Assembly: GCA_964496475.1 (NCBI GenBank)
Contig: CAZBZS010000054.1
Location: 1-16,065, forward strand
Reading direction: 5' to 3'
Source of the DNA: JASLPR01 sp964496475
Lineage (GTDB): Bacteria > Chloroflexota > UBA11872 > VXNJ01
Length of the DNA stretch: 16,065 nt
Part shown: positions 1-7,303 of the stretch, in pieces
Layout of the letters: every line of letters starts with the position of its first letter
Numbering within the stretch: the first letter of the stretch is position 1
Notes under the pieces: generated by a model
Told to the model about the DNA's origin: nothing
The model's input: only the letters and a program-made list of their open reading frames with translations
Database searches by the model: none
Made by a program: the position numbers and the translations under genes

Positions 1-228
1 GCTCTCTACCACCGAAGCCGACCTGAACTGCACCGGATCGTACGCCCGCTCCGCCGACAGCGTCAGAGAGATGTCTCCTCTACCGCCTCCATGTACACCA
101 GCTCGCCCTTCCCAAACTGCGCGGTCTCTACCGCCCGCGCGTTCGCATCCGGCCGCCACTGCACACAAAAGCACCATCGGGAGAATGATTCCCACCAGTC
201 TCGAACAAATGCAGTCGCGAATGCTCAA
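1..228 (-). CDS. Partial lipoprotein-like gene (5' end only; runs off left edge)
   Basis: An open frame of 76 codons without a stop runs from a TTG at 228 down to base 1. The N-terminus has two Arg residues (4 and 10), a hydrophobic stretch at residues 11-26 and the lipobox-like end AVAAGC with Cys28, so a lipid-anchored envelope protein is likely. It lies 165 nt downstream of another lipoprotein gene on the same strand. The start is uncertain: the same frame stays open upstream with further TTG codons (for example at 285), and the AGGA before 228 is very close. One oddity is that between about 145 and 70 the reading frame has AT-rich third positions, while the neighbouring frame is GC3-rich and reads VETAQFGKGELVYMEAVEE, before coding character returns to the first frame. 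This suggests two compensating indels or a decayed gene. No function can be assigned. Confidence 0.5.
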   Translation of the reverse strand, partial: MSIRDCICSRLVGIILPMVLLCAVAAGCERAGGRDRAVWEGRAGVHGGGRGDISLTLSAERAYDPVQFRSASVVES

Positions 229-361
229 TTCCTGTTCGCTGCCCAATGGCTGCCACCGTCGGAGATCGATGGTGCGTTTCTCCAATTCATGGGACCCGTT
301 CTGTTGATTTCGTCCGGATCGGCGGCTCCACCCTACATACCAACCAGATCTCCAACCCACC

Positions 362-398
362 GATAGGCGCGACCCGCGCTAGGTGATATCGCCCTATC
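362..398 (-). other. Nested inverted repeats between two lipoprotein genes
   Basis: GATAGGCG at 362-369 can pair, with one bulged base, with CGCCCTATC at 390-398. A smaller stem GCGCG/CGCGC (367-371, 375-379) overlaps the outer arm, so the two foldings are alternatives. The structure covers the stop codon of the 394-2391 gene. There is no T-run after it on the minus strand, so a rho-independent terminator is not convincing. Confidence 0.2.
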
Positions 399-2391
399 CG
401 GCGCATTTTGCGTCCCGGCTGTCGCTCTCGAGATCCAGGGTGCGGAACTTCACTTGCCAATAATCTGCCGGCTTTTCGACCCACAGAAGCCCCACCATCT
501 GGCTACTGGGTTGCGCGGACGCCAGCCACGGGCTCCCGGATGAGCGGAGATACGGAATCCGCGCTGCGCAACGTGCTGGTCCAAAAACCTCGGATCCTTT
601 TTCGAGAATTCTGAACATGATCGTGCCAGGAAGTTCCTCCGACGACCGGGATGCCCCATAAAACACCCATACGTTGCCGTCGTTGTCCACCGACATGGCG
701 GTCGTGTGGGTCGTCGTCTCGCCAAGATCTATCCGTTCCGACCATGAATCCTCCCGGGTCCACGTCCGGTACGTCATGTTCTCCCCGGACGGCCCCGCCC
801 GGTGGTAAGCCAGGTGCGCCTTTCCCCCGCTCTCAATAATTGTGAAATCGTGCGTCCCTTTGAAAGTGCCCGCCGGTTCGCGCACGAAGCTTGCCATCGT
901 CCCGGAATCCGTCACGTACCCCACCATTTCACCATCTATGCCGAAGACGACCATCAAGTCCTCGCCCGCGAACGCCAGCGACCCGCTCGTGCCTGCCCCG
1001 CCCCGCACAGCTTCCTCCGGCGACGAGATTCTGACCGGTTCCGTCCACGTCCCCATGGAGCCGTCTGTCGCTCGAGTTAGCCAGATTTCAACGATCGCCC
1101 CCGTGGGCGTGCTCTTGTAGCTTCGAACCACGACCCAGGCCATGCCCTCCGGTCCGATCGCCATATTAGGAATTTCAGCCGAGAACGATACCTCCCCTTC
1201 CATGACCAGAATAGGGTTTGCGGTCCGCACTTCCGCTCCCGACACCTGAGCTTGCCGCAAGAACACCTTTATGCCGCTGGCATCCGTATAAAGAAGGTAC
1301 AGATCTCCTCCCACTTCATACATCGAGACTCCTTTCCCCACCGGTATGTGCGTCACGATCTGCCGGGAGTTGAACTCGACGCCATCCGCCGAATAGGCCA
1401 ATACGCCGTGCTCGCCGTTGAAGAAAAATGCGTACCAGCCGTCGCCATCCCGGTAAAGCAAGTGGCGTTGAGGGTGATAAGCAAGGGCATAGGGATGCGT
1501 GGCCCTCCCGACAACCACGCCGTCGCCATCCGAATCTTCTCTGGCTGTCGCCTTGAAGTGAACCAGATAGTCCGCCGGATACGGCCTTCCAACGTCCAGC
1601 GGCGCGGTTCGCAAGAACACCACCAGATTCATCCACTCACCGTTTGGATAGACCTGTGCCCTCAGATCTTCGCCGAGTCGCCGAAACGTTGGTGCCTGGG
1701 TGGCATCACCATAATCCTCAAGCACCGCGGCCTGGAAGTACTGCCGAATAACGTCGGCGGGCGGACCGTCGACGAATAACCTGGCCTCCGGGTGTCTGTC
1801 ACTGCGGGCCGCCGTTACCGGACTTCCAAAAGTACCTGCGCCACCCAGTCGCTCATACACATTCTGGAAGCCCACTTCGGTTCCCTCTACCGAAATGTTT
1901 GAGACGACTTGGCCCGTCAGTCCGGCAATCTCACCATGATTGGGGTTGGTTGGCGTCTCCTCAAAGATCGGCCCGTCCCCGCTCTTCTCTAGCAGGTACC
2001 ATACGGGCCGCCACTTCATTCCCCACGTTGGTCGGTAGTCCAGCACACCGTTTGCAAAGTACTGCACCAGCGTTCCCGGTTGTTCTTCAAACGCCTCCGA
2101 AATCGGCACGCCCCAGCGCTCGACACCTCCAGTGCGGTCAAAGTACCCCACAAAGTCAGCGGCGAAGGGTCGCCTTTTCGCGTACGTTCCCCGGAGGCTC
2201 ACGATGTTGTGATCAACCCCGGGAAAGTGCCGGGCCGTCTCCACAATGACCGCCTCGAATCCCGCCCCTTCCCTCAAATCCGCCCTACCCCCCGCCGGAT
2301 TGCAGCCGACGAGCGCCGATGTCAGCCCTGCCAATAGCAGCGTCACCAACCAGGTCTTCCCAAGTCCGCGCGATGATCTGAAAATACCCAA
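394..2391 (-). CDS. Large lipoprotein with two Chloroflexota-type repeat modules and a predicted beta-propeller
   Basis: This is a 665-residue protein from a TTG start at 2391. The signal peptide spans residues 1-29 and has the lipobox LVGC (27-30), which predicts export and a lipid anchor at Cys30. Residues about 80-122 and 173-218 are two related modules with the pattern 'aromatic...R.GG...(W/F)G.P(I/V)...QYF..(G/A)VL(D/E)', which I know mainly from Chloroflexota surface proteins. A DSDGDG segment (276-281) resembles a calcium-binding loop. Residues about 290-650 are repetitive beta-strand sequence with blades such as ALAYHPQRHLLYRDGDGWYA, like sialidase or exo-glycosidase-type propellers, but I see no clear catalytic set or Asp-box series. 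It follows the GT-C gene at 2497-4380 after 105 nt and may be co-transcribed. Binding or sensing of surface glycan is an inference. The signal peptide and start are reasonably sure; the function is not. Confidence 0.82.
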   Translation of the reverse strand: MGIFRSSRGLGKTWLVTLLLAGLTSALVGCNPAGGRADLREGAGFEAVIVETARHFPGVDHNIVSLRGTYAKRRPFAADFVGYFDRTGGVERWGVPISEAFEEQPGTLVQYFANGVLDYRPTWGMKWRPVWYLLEKSGDGPIFEETPTNPNHGEIAGLTGQVVSNISVEGTEVGFQNVYERLGGAGTFGSPVTAARSDRHPEARLFVDGPPADVIRQYFQAAVLEDYGDATQAPTFRRLGEDLRAQVYPNGEWMNLVVFLRTAPLDVGRPYPADYLVHFKATAREDSDGDGVVVGRATHPYALAYHPQRHLLYRDGDGWYAFFFNGEHGVLAYSADGVEFNSRQIVTHIPVGKGVSMYEVGGDLYLLYTDASGIKVFLRQAQVSGAEVRTANPILVMEGEVSFSAEIPNMAIGPEGMAWVVVRSYKSTPTGAIVEIWLTRATDGSMGTWTEPVRISSPEEAVRGGAGTSGSLAFAGEDLMVVFGIDGEMVGYVTDSGTMASFVREPAGTFKGTHDFTIIESGGKAHLAYHRAGPSGENMTYRTWTREDSWSERIDLGETTTHTTAMSVDNDGNVWVFYGASRSSEELPGTIMFRILEKGSEVFGPARCAARIPYLRSSGSPWLASAQPSSQMVGLLWVEKPADYWQVKFRTLDLESDSRDAKCAG

Positions 2392-2458
2392 TTTGTCTAT
2401 CGCTTACCGCTCCGTCCGATCAACCCTGAAGCTGCCAGCCGCAGGGACGACGACAGGG

Positions 2459-2480
2459 CCCACCGCGCCAGAGCGGCGGG
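2459..2480 (-). other. Stem-loop between GT-C gene and lipoprotein gene
   Basis: CCCACCGC (2459-2466) and GCGGCGGG (2473-2480) form an 8-bp stem with one G-U type mismatch and a 6-nt loop, 17 nt after the stop at 2497 on the minus strand. No T-tract follows, so it may be a processing or attenuation hairpin rather than a simple terminator. It lies inside the presumed operon. Confidence 0.3.
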
Positions 2481-2496
2481 TTCCCCAGGGTAGAGA

Positions 2497-4380
2497 TCAA
2501 TCGGTCCCGGTTCGGATCTGGCGTTCCACCATCATCGCCGCCCGACCCAGCTGTCCCGGATACTCGGCCACTCTGACCAGTTGGACGCGCGCTCGTGGAC
2601 TCGAACCAACGAGAGTCGGATCGAACCACTGGCGCTCCGTTCCCCTCCAAGGCGCGTAGAACCAAAGGCTGTAACCCCGTTGCTCGAGAGTCCGGAACAC
2701 ATCCTCTTCGTCATCATAATTCCGGAACTCGGAGAGAAATCCGACACCCCATTTCGGACCGTCGGGCTCGATCGCCAGTCTTCCTCCGTTTTCCACATCA
2801 TAGATAACGGGCCTCCCGGTTATATCCAGCACCTGCCAGGGATCTACATCACCAACCGTGATTAGCAGGGCGTTCTCCCCCATCTGCTCGCCAAGCCACT
2901 CAAGGTAACGGCCCTCAGTGAGACGCTCGCCAACCGCATTCGCGGTACTAACCGTACCGACGCCGACCAGGACAATCAAACCCGCCGATATGAGCATCCG
3001 CTGGCCAGCCGTGAACTGCCGACCGTCAACATCCCGGTACCAGCGTTTCACCTGGCCGACCGCCAGCCCGATGGCGATACCGGCGAGGAGCATCAGAAGG
3101 AACACGATCGCATTGCTATGCCGGGGCTGCGTCGTAAGCGGAAGGTACAGGATCAGAATTCCGAGGATGGGCCCGAATAGCACCATCAGCACGCGCGCAA
3201 CCGGTATGTACATCCATACCACCCCTATCGTCAGATAGGTGAGCGCGACCGCCGGCACCTCGATCCTGGGCTCGAATATTAGGAAGTAACCTGGTATCAG
3301 GAGCCCCAGCAATCCCCATCGCGATGGCCATGGGTTCTGGCGGTGTCCCGCGATTACCACGAACGTCGCCAGCAGAGTTGCCAGCAAGACCCACCGGTAA
3401 AAGTGAACTGCATTTGCAACATGGCCATGGACAAAACTCGGGACCAGGTCCGGGAGCCTCGAAGGAAATATCGTGAGGATGACGCGGACTGTGTCGGACG
3501 GCGTCCACTCGTCCCACTCGATCGATTTATCGTACGTGACCACCAGCACCCGCTGGTTGTCCCGGTCCACGTTGAACGGTCCATCGCTCTCAGCGCCAGC
3601 GCCGACGGCGCCTCCGACGTTTATCAGGGAGATCGTTATTAATGCGCCAACGGCAAAAAATCCAAATGGAGCGGCCGCCCGTCTTAGCGAGCGGCCTCGG
3701 ATCCCCAAATCCGGTAAGTCCTGCGCCCCGGGAAACCACTTCTTTCGACTCGCTAGCAGGACCGGCGTTATCAGGGCCCAGATCGTGGCCGGATAAAGCC
3801 ACGTTGTGTGCCCGAGCGCCAACGTCGCGAGCACGGCCCCCAGCAGCAAGAGCCGGGGAATCGTCGGATTGCGGGCGCAAAGGACGAATGCCCAACAAGC
3901 CACGGCCACGGAGAGAAATGTCTGGGCGTCAGACCAACCGTTGCTTCCAAACCAGGCGGAGACCGGGTCGAAAATCGCGAGCACACCAGCGGCCAATGCC
4001 CCGATCGGCTGCCGCGTAATCAGATACACGGTGTGGGCCGCGATTGGCACGATCGCGGCGCTCACCAACACCAAGAGAACCGCCCAAACGTGCATCCCGG
4101 TCGAAATTCCCAGGATTCTGAAGAGCATCGCCTGCGCCGGCACGAACAAGAGCCCTTCGGAATAAAAACTCAGCGCCGCAAAATCTCCCTCGGCCAGCCT
4201 CAGCGCGTCGCCCGTCCAAAGGTCGGCATACCCGTACCCGACCCCGTCCCACCATGGGGCGTAATCCAGCCGGATCACCGGCGCGGCGCGGGCAAGAGCG
4301 GCCGCCAAATAGAGGCCGATCAGCACCGGCGCGATGGGGTTCTGTCGGCCCCAGACGGTGATGGCTTTCAGCACGTTCAC
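2497..4380 (-). CDS. Multi-spanning GT-C-type glycosyltransferase-like membrane protein
   Basis: A 627-residue protein from a GTG start at 4380. It has roughly ten to twelve hydrophobic segments between residues 16 and 480, then a soluble tail of about 140 residues (485-627). After the first membrane segment the loop holds an acidic-aromatic motif, PWWDGVGYGYADLW (42-55), at the place where GT-C enzymes (PMT/ArnT-like families, which use polyprenyl-phosphate sugars at the outer face of the membrane) carry their essential Asp. The length and the C-terminal periplasm-type domain also fit that superfamily. The start codon overlaps the stop of the preceding gene in a GTGA overlap, implying translational coupling with the ectodomain protein at 4377-5561. 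A role in adding a sugar to a lipid-linked or surface glycan is inferred. It could instead be an uncharacterised membrane protein, since overall similarity to named subfamilies cannot be judged by eye. Confidence 0.85.
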   Translation of the reverse strand: MNVLKAITVWGRQNPIAPVLIGLYLAAALARAAPVIRLDYAPWWDGVGYGYADLWTGDALRLAEGDFAALSFYSEGLLFVPAQAMLFRILGISTGMHVWAVLLVLVSAAIVPIAAHTVYLITRQPIGALAAGVLAIFDPVSAWFGSNGWSDAQTFLSVAVACWAFVLCARNPTIPRLLLLGAVLATLALGHTTWLYPATIWALITPVLLASRKKWFPGAQDLPDLGIRGRSLRRAAAPFGFFAVGALITISLINVGGAVGAGAESDGPFNVDRDNQRVLVVTYDKSIEWDEWTPSDTVRVILTIFPSRLPDLVPSFVHGHVANAVHFYRWVLLATLLATFVVIAGHRQNPWPSRWGLLGLLIPGYFLIFEPRIEVPAVALTYLTIGVVWMYIPVARVLMVLFGPILGILILYLPLTTQPRHSNAIVFLLMLLAGIAIGLAVGQVKRWYRDVDGRQFTAGQRMLISAGLIVLVGVGTVSTANAVGERLTEGRYLEWLGEQMGENALLITVGDVDPWQVLDITGRPVIYDVENGGRLAIEPDGPKWGVGFLSEFRNYDDEEDVFRTLEQRGYSLWFYAPWRGTERQWFDPTLVGSSPRARVQLVRVAEYPGQLGRAAMMVERQIRTGTD

Positions 4381-5561
4381 GTCATCCCGCGCCGACGGGT
4401 CGATAATTGATAAAGGAGCGCTCCAGCCCCTGCAACAAGCCAGACGGCGGTCGCCGCCTGCGCGGCGAGCCGGGCAGGATTGTGTCCCAGAAGTCCGACG
4501 TCCCCCTGCGATACATGTTCCGATTCAAAGATGGGAACATTCACATGCACAAGCTCCGGCCCGTCCAGACCGTATGCCACACCGGCAAGAAGAGTCAGCA
4601 ACACGGCGACAATCACCAGCGTGGCCAGCGCATTCTCCCGCCAGCCTTTCGGACGGGGCCCGCGCGAGTTCGAGATATTGTCGATTATTCGGCCGACCGG
4701 TCGGGCAAGAACGGCACCCAGCGCCGTGCCCGCCAGTAGCCCCACAGTCCGGAAGAACCCCGGCCATAACCGGAAATGACGCTCGGGCAATGATAGCTCT
4801 CCCGAGCGGTGTAACTCTCCGATCAGCACCAGCCCGGCCGCTGACAGCCCGAGCACCATCCAGGCCAAGGTCTCCCGACGCCCCGGCGACCGGGCCACCG
4901 CCGACATCAAATATCCGAGACCCCCGCCGACAGCCAGCATTAATACGGCCAAACCTGCTATACCGCCAGGCAGGCTATCGGCCGTTGCCATTAGCGTGTC
5001 GAGTCGGCGGATTTCTCGCCAAGGTCGGATTGCCAAATCGATGTGGGCTCCGGTCGGCACCCCGTTCGTCACTGCCGAGCCGGGTAGCATGTCCGTCAGC
5101 GACGCCATTAAGAACACCGGCCGCGTCACTATTTCGCCGACCACCACCTGCAACCGGAATCGGCGCCCGACGGGTTCAACCACGGCGTCGAAATCCCATC
5201 GAACGGTGCCGACCTCCGGTCCTATCCGGGCTTCAACCTCGTCCTGTCGGATGATCGACTCGCCTTCGTACAGGCGGGCAATAAAGCTGGCGGGACGGAT
5301 TTTCTCAGCATCAGCACGTGCGAAGAATTCCAGTCCCGTCAGATACGACCCGGCGACATCGAACTCTTGCTCCACCGATCCACCGGCAGCCAGCGGCCCG
5401 ATGCTAAAAATGGGTTCCGGCGGATCCGCGTACATAGGCGCGTTCCACGAGACGAACCAGAGCAATATCAAAGCTGAAAGGACCGCGCCAAGCGCCAGCG
5501 CCAGGGCAACTACGGAGCTACGTGCCAAGGAACGCGGCTTGGATCTGGTCAGAAATCGCAT
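4377..5561 (-). CDS. Membrane protein with one extracytoplasmic beta-rich domain, partner of GT-C gene
   Basis: A 394-residue protein from ATG at 5561. It has a basic N-terminus (residues 1-15), a membrane segment at 17-38, an outside domain of about 150 residues (45-195) rich in beta-strand pattern, and then about five more membrane segments (near 199-220, 232-250, 268-288, 312-332, 363-384). The ectodomain alternates hydrophobic and polar residues like a jelly-roll sensor or carbohydrate-binding fold, but I cannot name a family. The ectodomain end reads IDLAIRPWREIRRLDTL, followed by PGG and a Gly-rich membrane segment. The protein at 6458-7303 has the same order (DLALRTYRQGPVRD, then PGQ and a membrane segment), so the two look paralogous. 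It is the first gene of the leftward operon and overlaps the next gene by 4 nt. A chaperone or regulatory partner of the transferase is an inference. Confidence 0.85.
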   Translation of the reverse strand: MRFLTRSKPRSLARSSVVALALALGAVLSALILLWFVSWNAPMYADPPEPIFSIGPLAAGGSVEQEFDVAGSYLTGLEFFARADAEKIRPASFIARLYEGESIIRQDEVEARIGPEVGTVRWDFDAVVEPVGRRFRLQVVVGEIVTRPVFLMASLTDMLPGSAVTNGVPTGAHIDLAIRPWREIRRLDTLMATADSLPGGIAGLAVLMLAVGGGLGYLMSAVARSPGRRETLAWMVLGLSAAGLVLIGELHRSGELSLPERHFRLWPGFFRTVGLLAGTALGAVLARPVGRIIDNISNSRGPRPKGWRENALATLVIVAVLLTLLAGVAYGLDGPELVHVNVPIFESEHVSQGDVGLLGHNPARLAAQAATAVWLVAGAGALLYQLSTRRRGMT

Positions 5562-5567
5562 CGCGGC

Positions 5568-5573
5568 ATTCTA
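5568..5573 (-). promoter_or_regulatory. Possible -10 element (TAGAAT) for the leftward operon
   Basis: Read on the minus strand, TAGAAT matches the TATAAT consensus at five of six positions and ends 6 nt before the ATG at 5561, so the mRNA would be leaderless or nearly so. No good -35 hexamer is visible at the usual distance, which keeps this tentative. Confidence 0.22.
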
Positions 5574-5652
5574 TCCATACAAAATGGGATTGGGGGTGGC
5601 GGTCGCCAGTCGCAGATTTGATTCGCCGGCTTCGTAGTTCGACGGGGCGTTC

Positions 5653-5668
5653 CGGCGCTCGGGCGCCG
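5653..5668. repeat. Inverted repeat in divergent intergenic region (6-bp arms, 4-nt loop)
   Basis: CGGCGC (5653-5658), loop TCGG, GCGCCG (5663-5668): a perfect 6-bp stem. It lies between the divergently transcribed operons starting at 5561 and 5723. It could be an operator or a 5' leader hairpin of the rightward transcript. GC-rich stems also arise by chance in this genome. Confidence 0.35.
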
Positions 5669-5678
5669 CATCGGAGTT

Positions 5679-5693
5679 TTGAGTCATACTCAA
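5679..5693. promoter_or_regulatory. Putative operator: TTGAGT-N3-ACTCAA palindrome
   Basis: A perfect inverted repeat with 6-bp arms and a 3-bp centre (CAT), 30 bp upstream of the methyltransferase ATG. Short spacer and AT-containing arms are typical of homodimeric repressor sites. In a divergent promoter region it could control both operons. No regulator gene is present in the window. Confidence 0.35.
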
Positions 5694-5722
5694 GCGACCG
5701 TCCCGATACTGGATTGCTGCGA

Positions 5723-6457
5723 ATGGAAACCCCTCAGGAGACCGTGACTCGCTATCGGCGCGTGCTTTCCGAAAAGCCCATTCTGACGGAGGTTTACCTC
5801 GAGTGGTATCGCCGGATGAAGGAGCAGTTCTCGGAATCGGGTCCGACGGTAGAGATCGGCGCCGGGCATGGGCTGATGGCCGAGGTGGTGCGCGACCTGA
5901 TTGCCTCAGACGTGTTTCCGTCGCCTTATACACATCTTGCCTGCGATGCCATGTACCTTCCGTTCGAGATCGGCGCCGTCGGGAACTTCGCGATGGTCGA
6001 TGTTCTTCACCACATTGAGCGCCCAGTCCGGGCGTTCGCTGAAATCGCCCGCTGCTTGAAGCCCGGGGGTCGCCTGGTCGTAGCCGAGCCATACCTGTCC
6101 CCGGCGGCCCGGGTCCTCTTCAAATTGCACTTTGAGCGTGTGGATTTCTCTCAGGAGTTGGGCGGCCCCGGGCCGCCGCCTTTGTCCGGTAAGACCAACC
6201 CGTTCGAAGGCAACATGGCGCTCTCCCACCGAGCACTCGTAACCGAAACGGACCAGCTCTTGGAGCAGGTTCCGGAATTGCGCCTGGTCGGCCGGGAGGT
6301 AAGTGATCACCTCATCTACCCGTTGTGCGGGGGATTCAACTTCCCCTCCCTTGTTCCGAGATGGTCCTTGCCGGGCCTGCGGGCGATTGAGCGTTGGACC
6401 AATTTTCTCTCCGGATTTGCCGGATTTCGGATCATTACTGCCTTCGAGAAGAAGTGA
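5723..6457 (+). CDS. Class I SAM-dependent methyltransferase
   Basis: A 244-residue protein. ATG 5723 is chosen because the family-type N-terminus begins there; the frame stays open further upstream into the divergent promoter region, which does not look coding. Motif I, the SAM-binding glycine loop, is VEIGAGHGL (43-51). An acidic residue follows at DAMYLPF (75-81), then the post-motif strand MVDVLHHIERP (91-101) and motif III LKPGGRLVVAEPY (112-124). This order is that of the Methyltransf_11 type of methylases, which act on small molecules, lipids or sugars. The C-terminal half (125-244) presumably sets substrate choice. It heads the rightward operon, and its stop TGA abuts the next ATG with no gap. 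Beside transferase genes, methylation of a glycan, its lipid carrier or a precursor is likely. The Shine-Dalgarno match is weak. The fold is sure; the substrate is unknown. Confidence 0.9.
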   Translation: METPQETVTRYRRVLSEKPILTEVYLEWYRRMKEQFSESGPTVEIGAGHGLMAEVVRDLIASDVFPSPYTHLACDAMYLPFEIGAVGNFAMVDVLHHIERPVRAFAEIARCLKPGGRLVVAEPYLSPAARVLFKLHFERVDFSQELGGPGPPPLSGKTNPFEGNMALSHRALVTETDQLLEQVPELRLVGREVSDHLIYPLCGGFNFPSLVPRWSLPGLRAIERWTNFLSGFAGFRIITAFEKK

Positions 6458-7303
6458 ATGCAAAACGAACTCGCTCCCGAGATCGCCGCGGACGACCAGA
6501 GCTTGGATGGACTCACTTCGCCACGGTCGCGTCGGCTGCTGCTTGTGACGATCCTGGGGATCGTTCTTCTTGGCCTCGCGGGGCTGAATCTGCTGCGGGG
6601 TACCTGGTACCTGCCGACAAACGTGCCTTCCACCGGCAGCTTCGGCGCGGGACCGATCAGCGATTTTTTTTCCGTTGGTCAGACGATACTCGCCCCCTCT
6701 GAATCTATATCGCGATTTGATTTGTCGATCGCACGGAGTGGTCCCGATGACGCGCGTGTTCTGATTGAAATCGTCGACTATGACAGCGGCGAATCGTTGC
6801 GATCCGGCCGGGCGGAACTTGAGTCGGGGCGGTACTGGTACTCGTTTCAATTTCCGGTTATCCAGCAGTCCGGGCCGGAGCAGCGACTTTACTTTCGCGT
6901 GCGCGCTGATCCCGAGCAGCCGGTGTTTGACGGCGATGGGGTGGTCGTTTTTTACGATCGCCGCGATGGGGTGCGATCCGGGTTCATGCTCGAGCGGGAT
7001 GAGCCGGCGGGAGCAGACTGGGATCTGGCGCTCCGCACCTACCGGCAGGGTCCGGTGAGAGATGTCGTCGGCCAGATTTTCAATAGGACCGCCAATTCGC
7101 CCGGCCAGTTTGCAGTCGCCGCTGCCGCCGCATTTGTAGCAACGGCTGGGTTGGGGCGGCTGCTTTTCAGTCAGATTCGACACGATGGCGGTCCGGTACT
7201 GACAGCGGCCTTGATCGGGCTGGTTGTGCTGCTTGCAATTCTGATATTTCCCGACAAGTGGATCGATCCCGCCACGATCACGATTCCGGTTTCGCTCACT
7301 TGA
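6458..7303 (+). CDS. Ectodomain membrane protein, short paralogue of the 4377-5561 product
   Basis: A 281-residue protein whose ATG directly follows the methyltransferase stop (TGAATG), with GAGAAGAAG upstream as a ribosome-binding site. The layout is a cytoplasmic N-terminus (1-26), a membrane segment (27-46), an extracytoplasmic beta-rich domain (about 60-205), then two membrane segments (near 215-236 and 247-264) and a short tail. The ectodomain has the same landmarks as the protein at 4377-5561: a strand region around DLSIARS, a short GES segment, and DLALRTYRQGPVRD followed by PGQ and a Gly-containing membrane helix. It lacks that protein's last three membrane segments. I do not recognise a named family. 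It sits directly ahead of a GT-C-like gene, just as its paralogue does, so a dedicated partner of the transferase is inferred. Confidence 0.85.
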   Translation: MQNELAPEIAADDQSLDGLTSPRSRRLLLVTILGIVLLGLAGLNLLRGTWYLPTNVPSTGSFGAGPISDFFSVGQTILAPSESISRFDLSIARSGPDDARVLIEIVDYDSGESLRSGRAELESGRYWYSFQFPVIQQSGPEQRLYFRVRADPEQPVFDGDGVVVFYDRRDGVRSGFMLERDEPAGADWDLALRTYRQGPVRDVVGQIFNRTANSPGQFAVAAAAAFVATAGLGRLLFSQIRHDGGPVLTAALIGLVVLLAILIFPDKWIDPATITIPVSLT

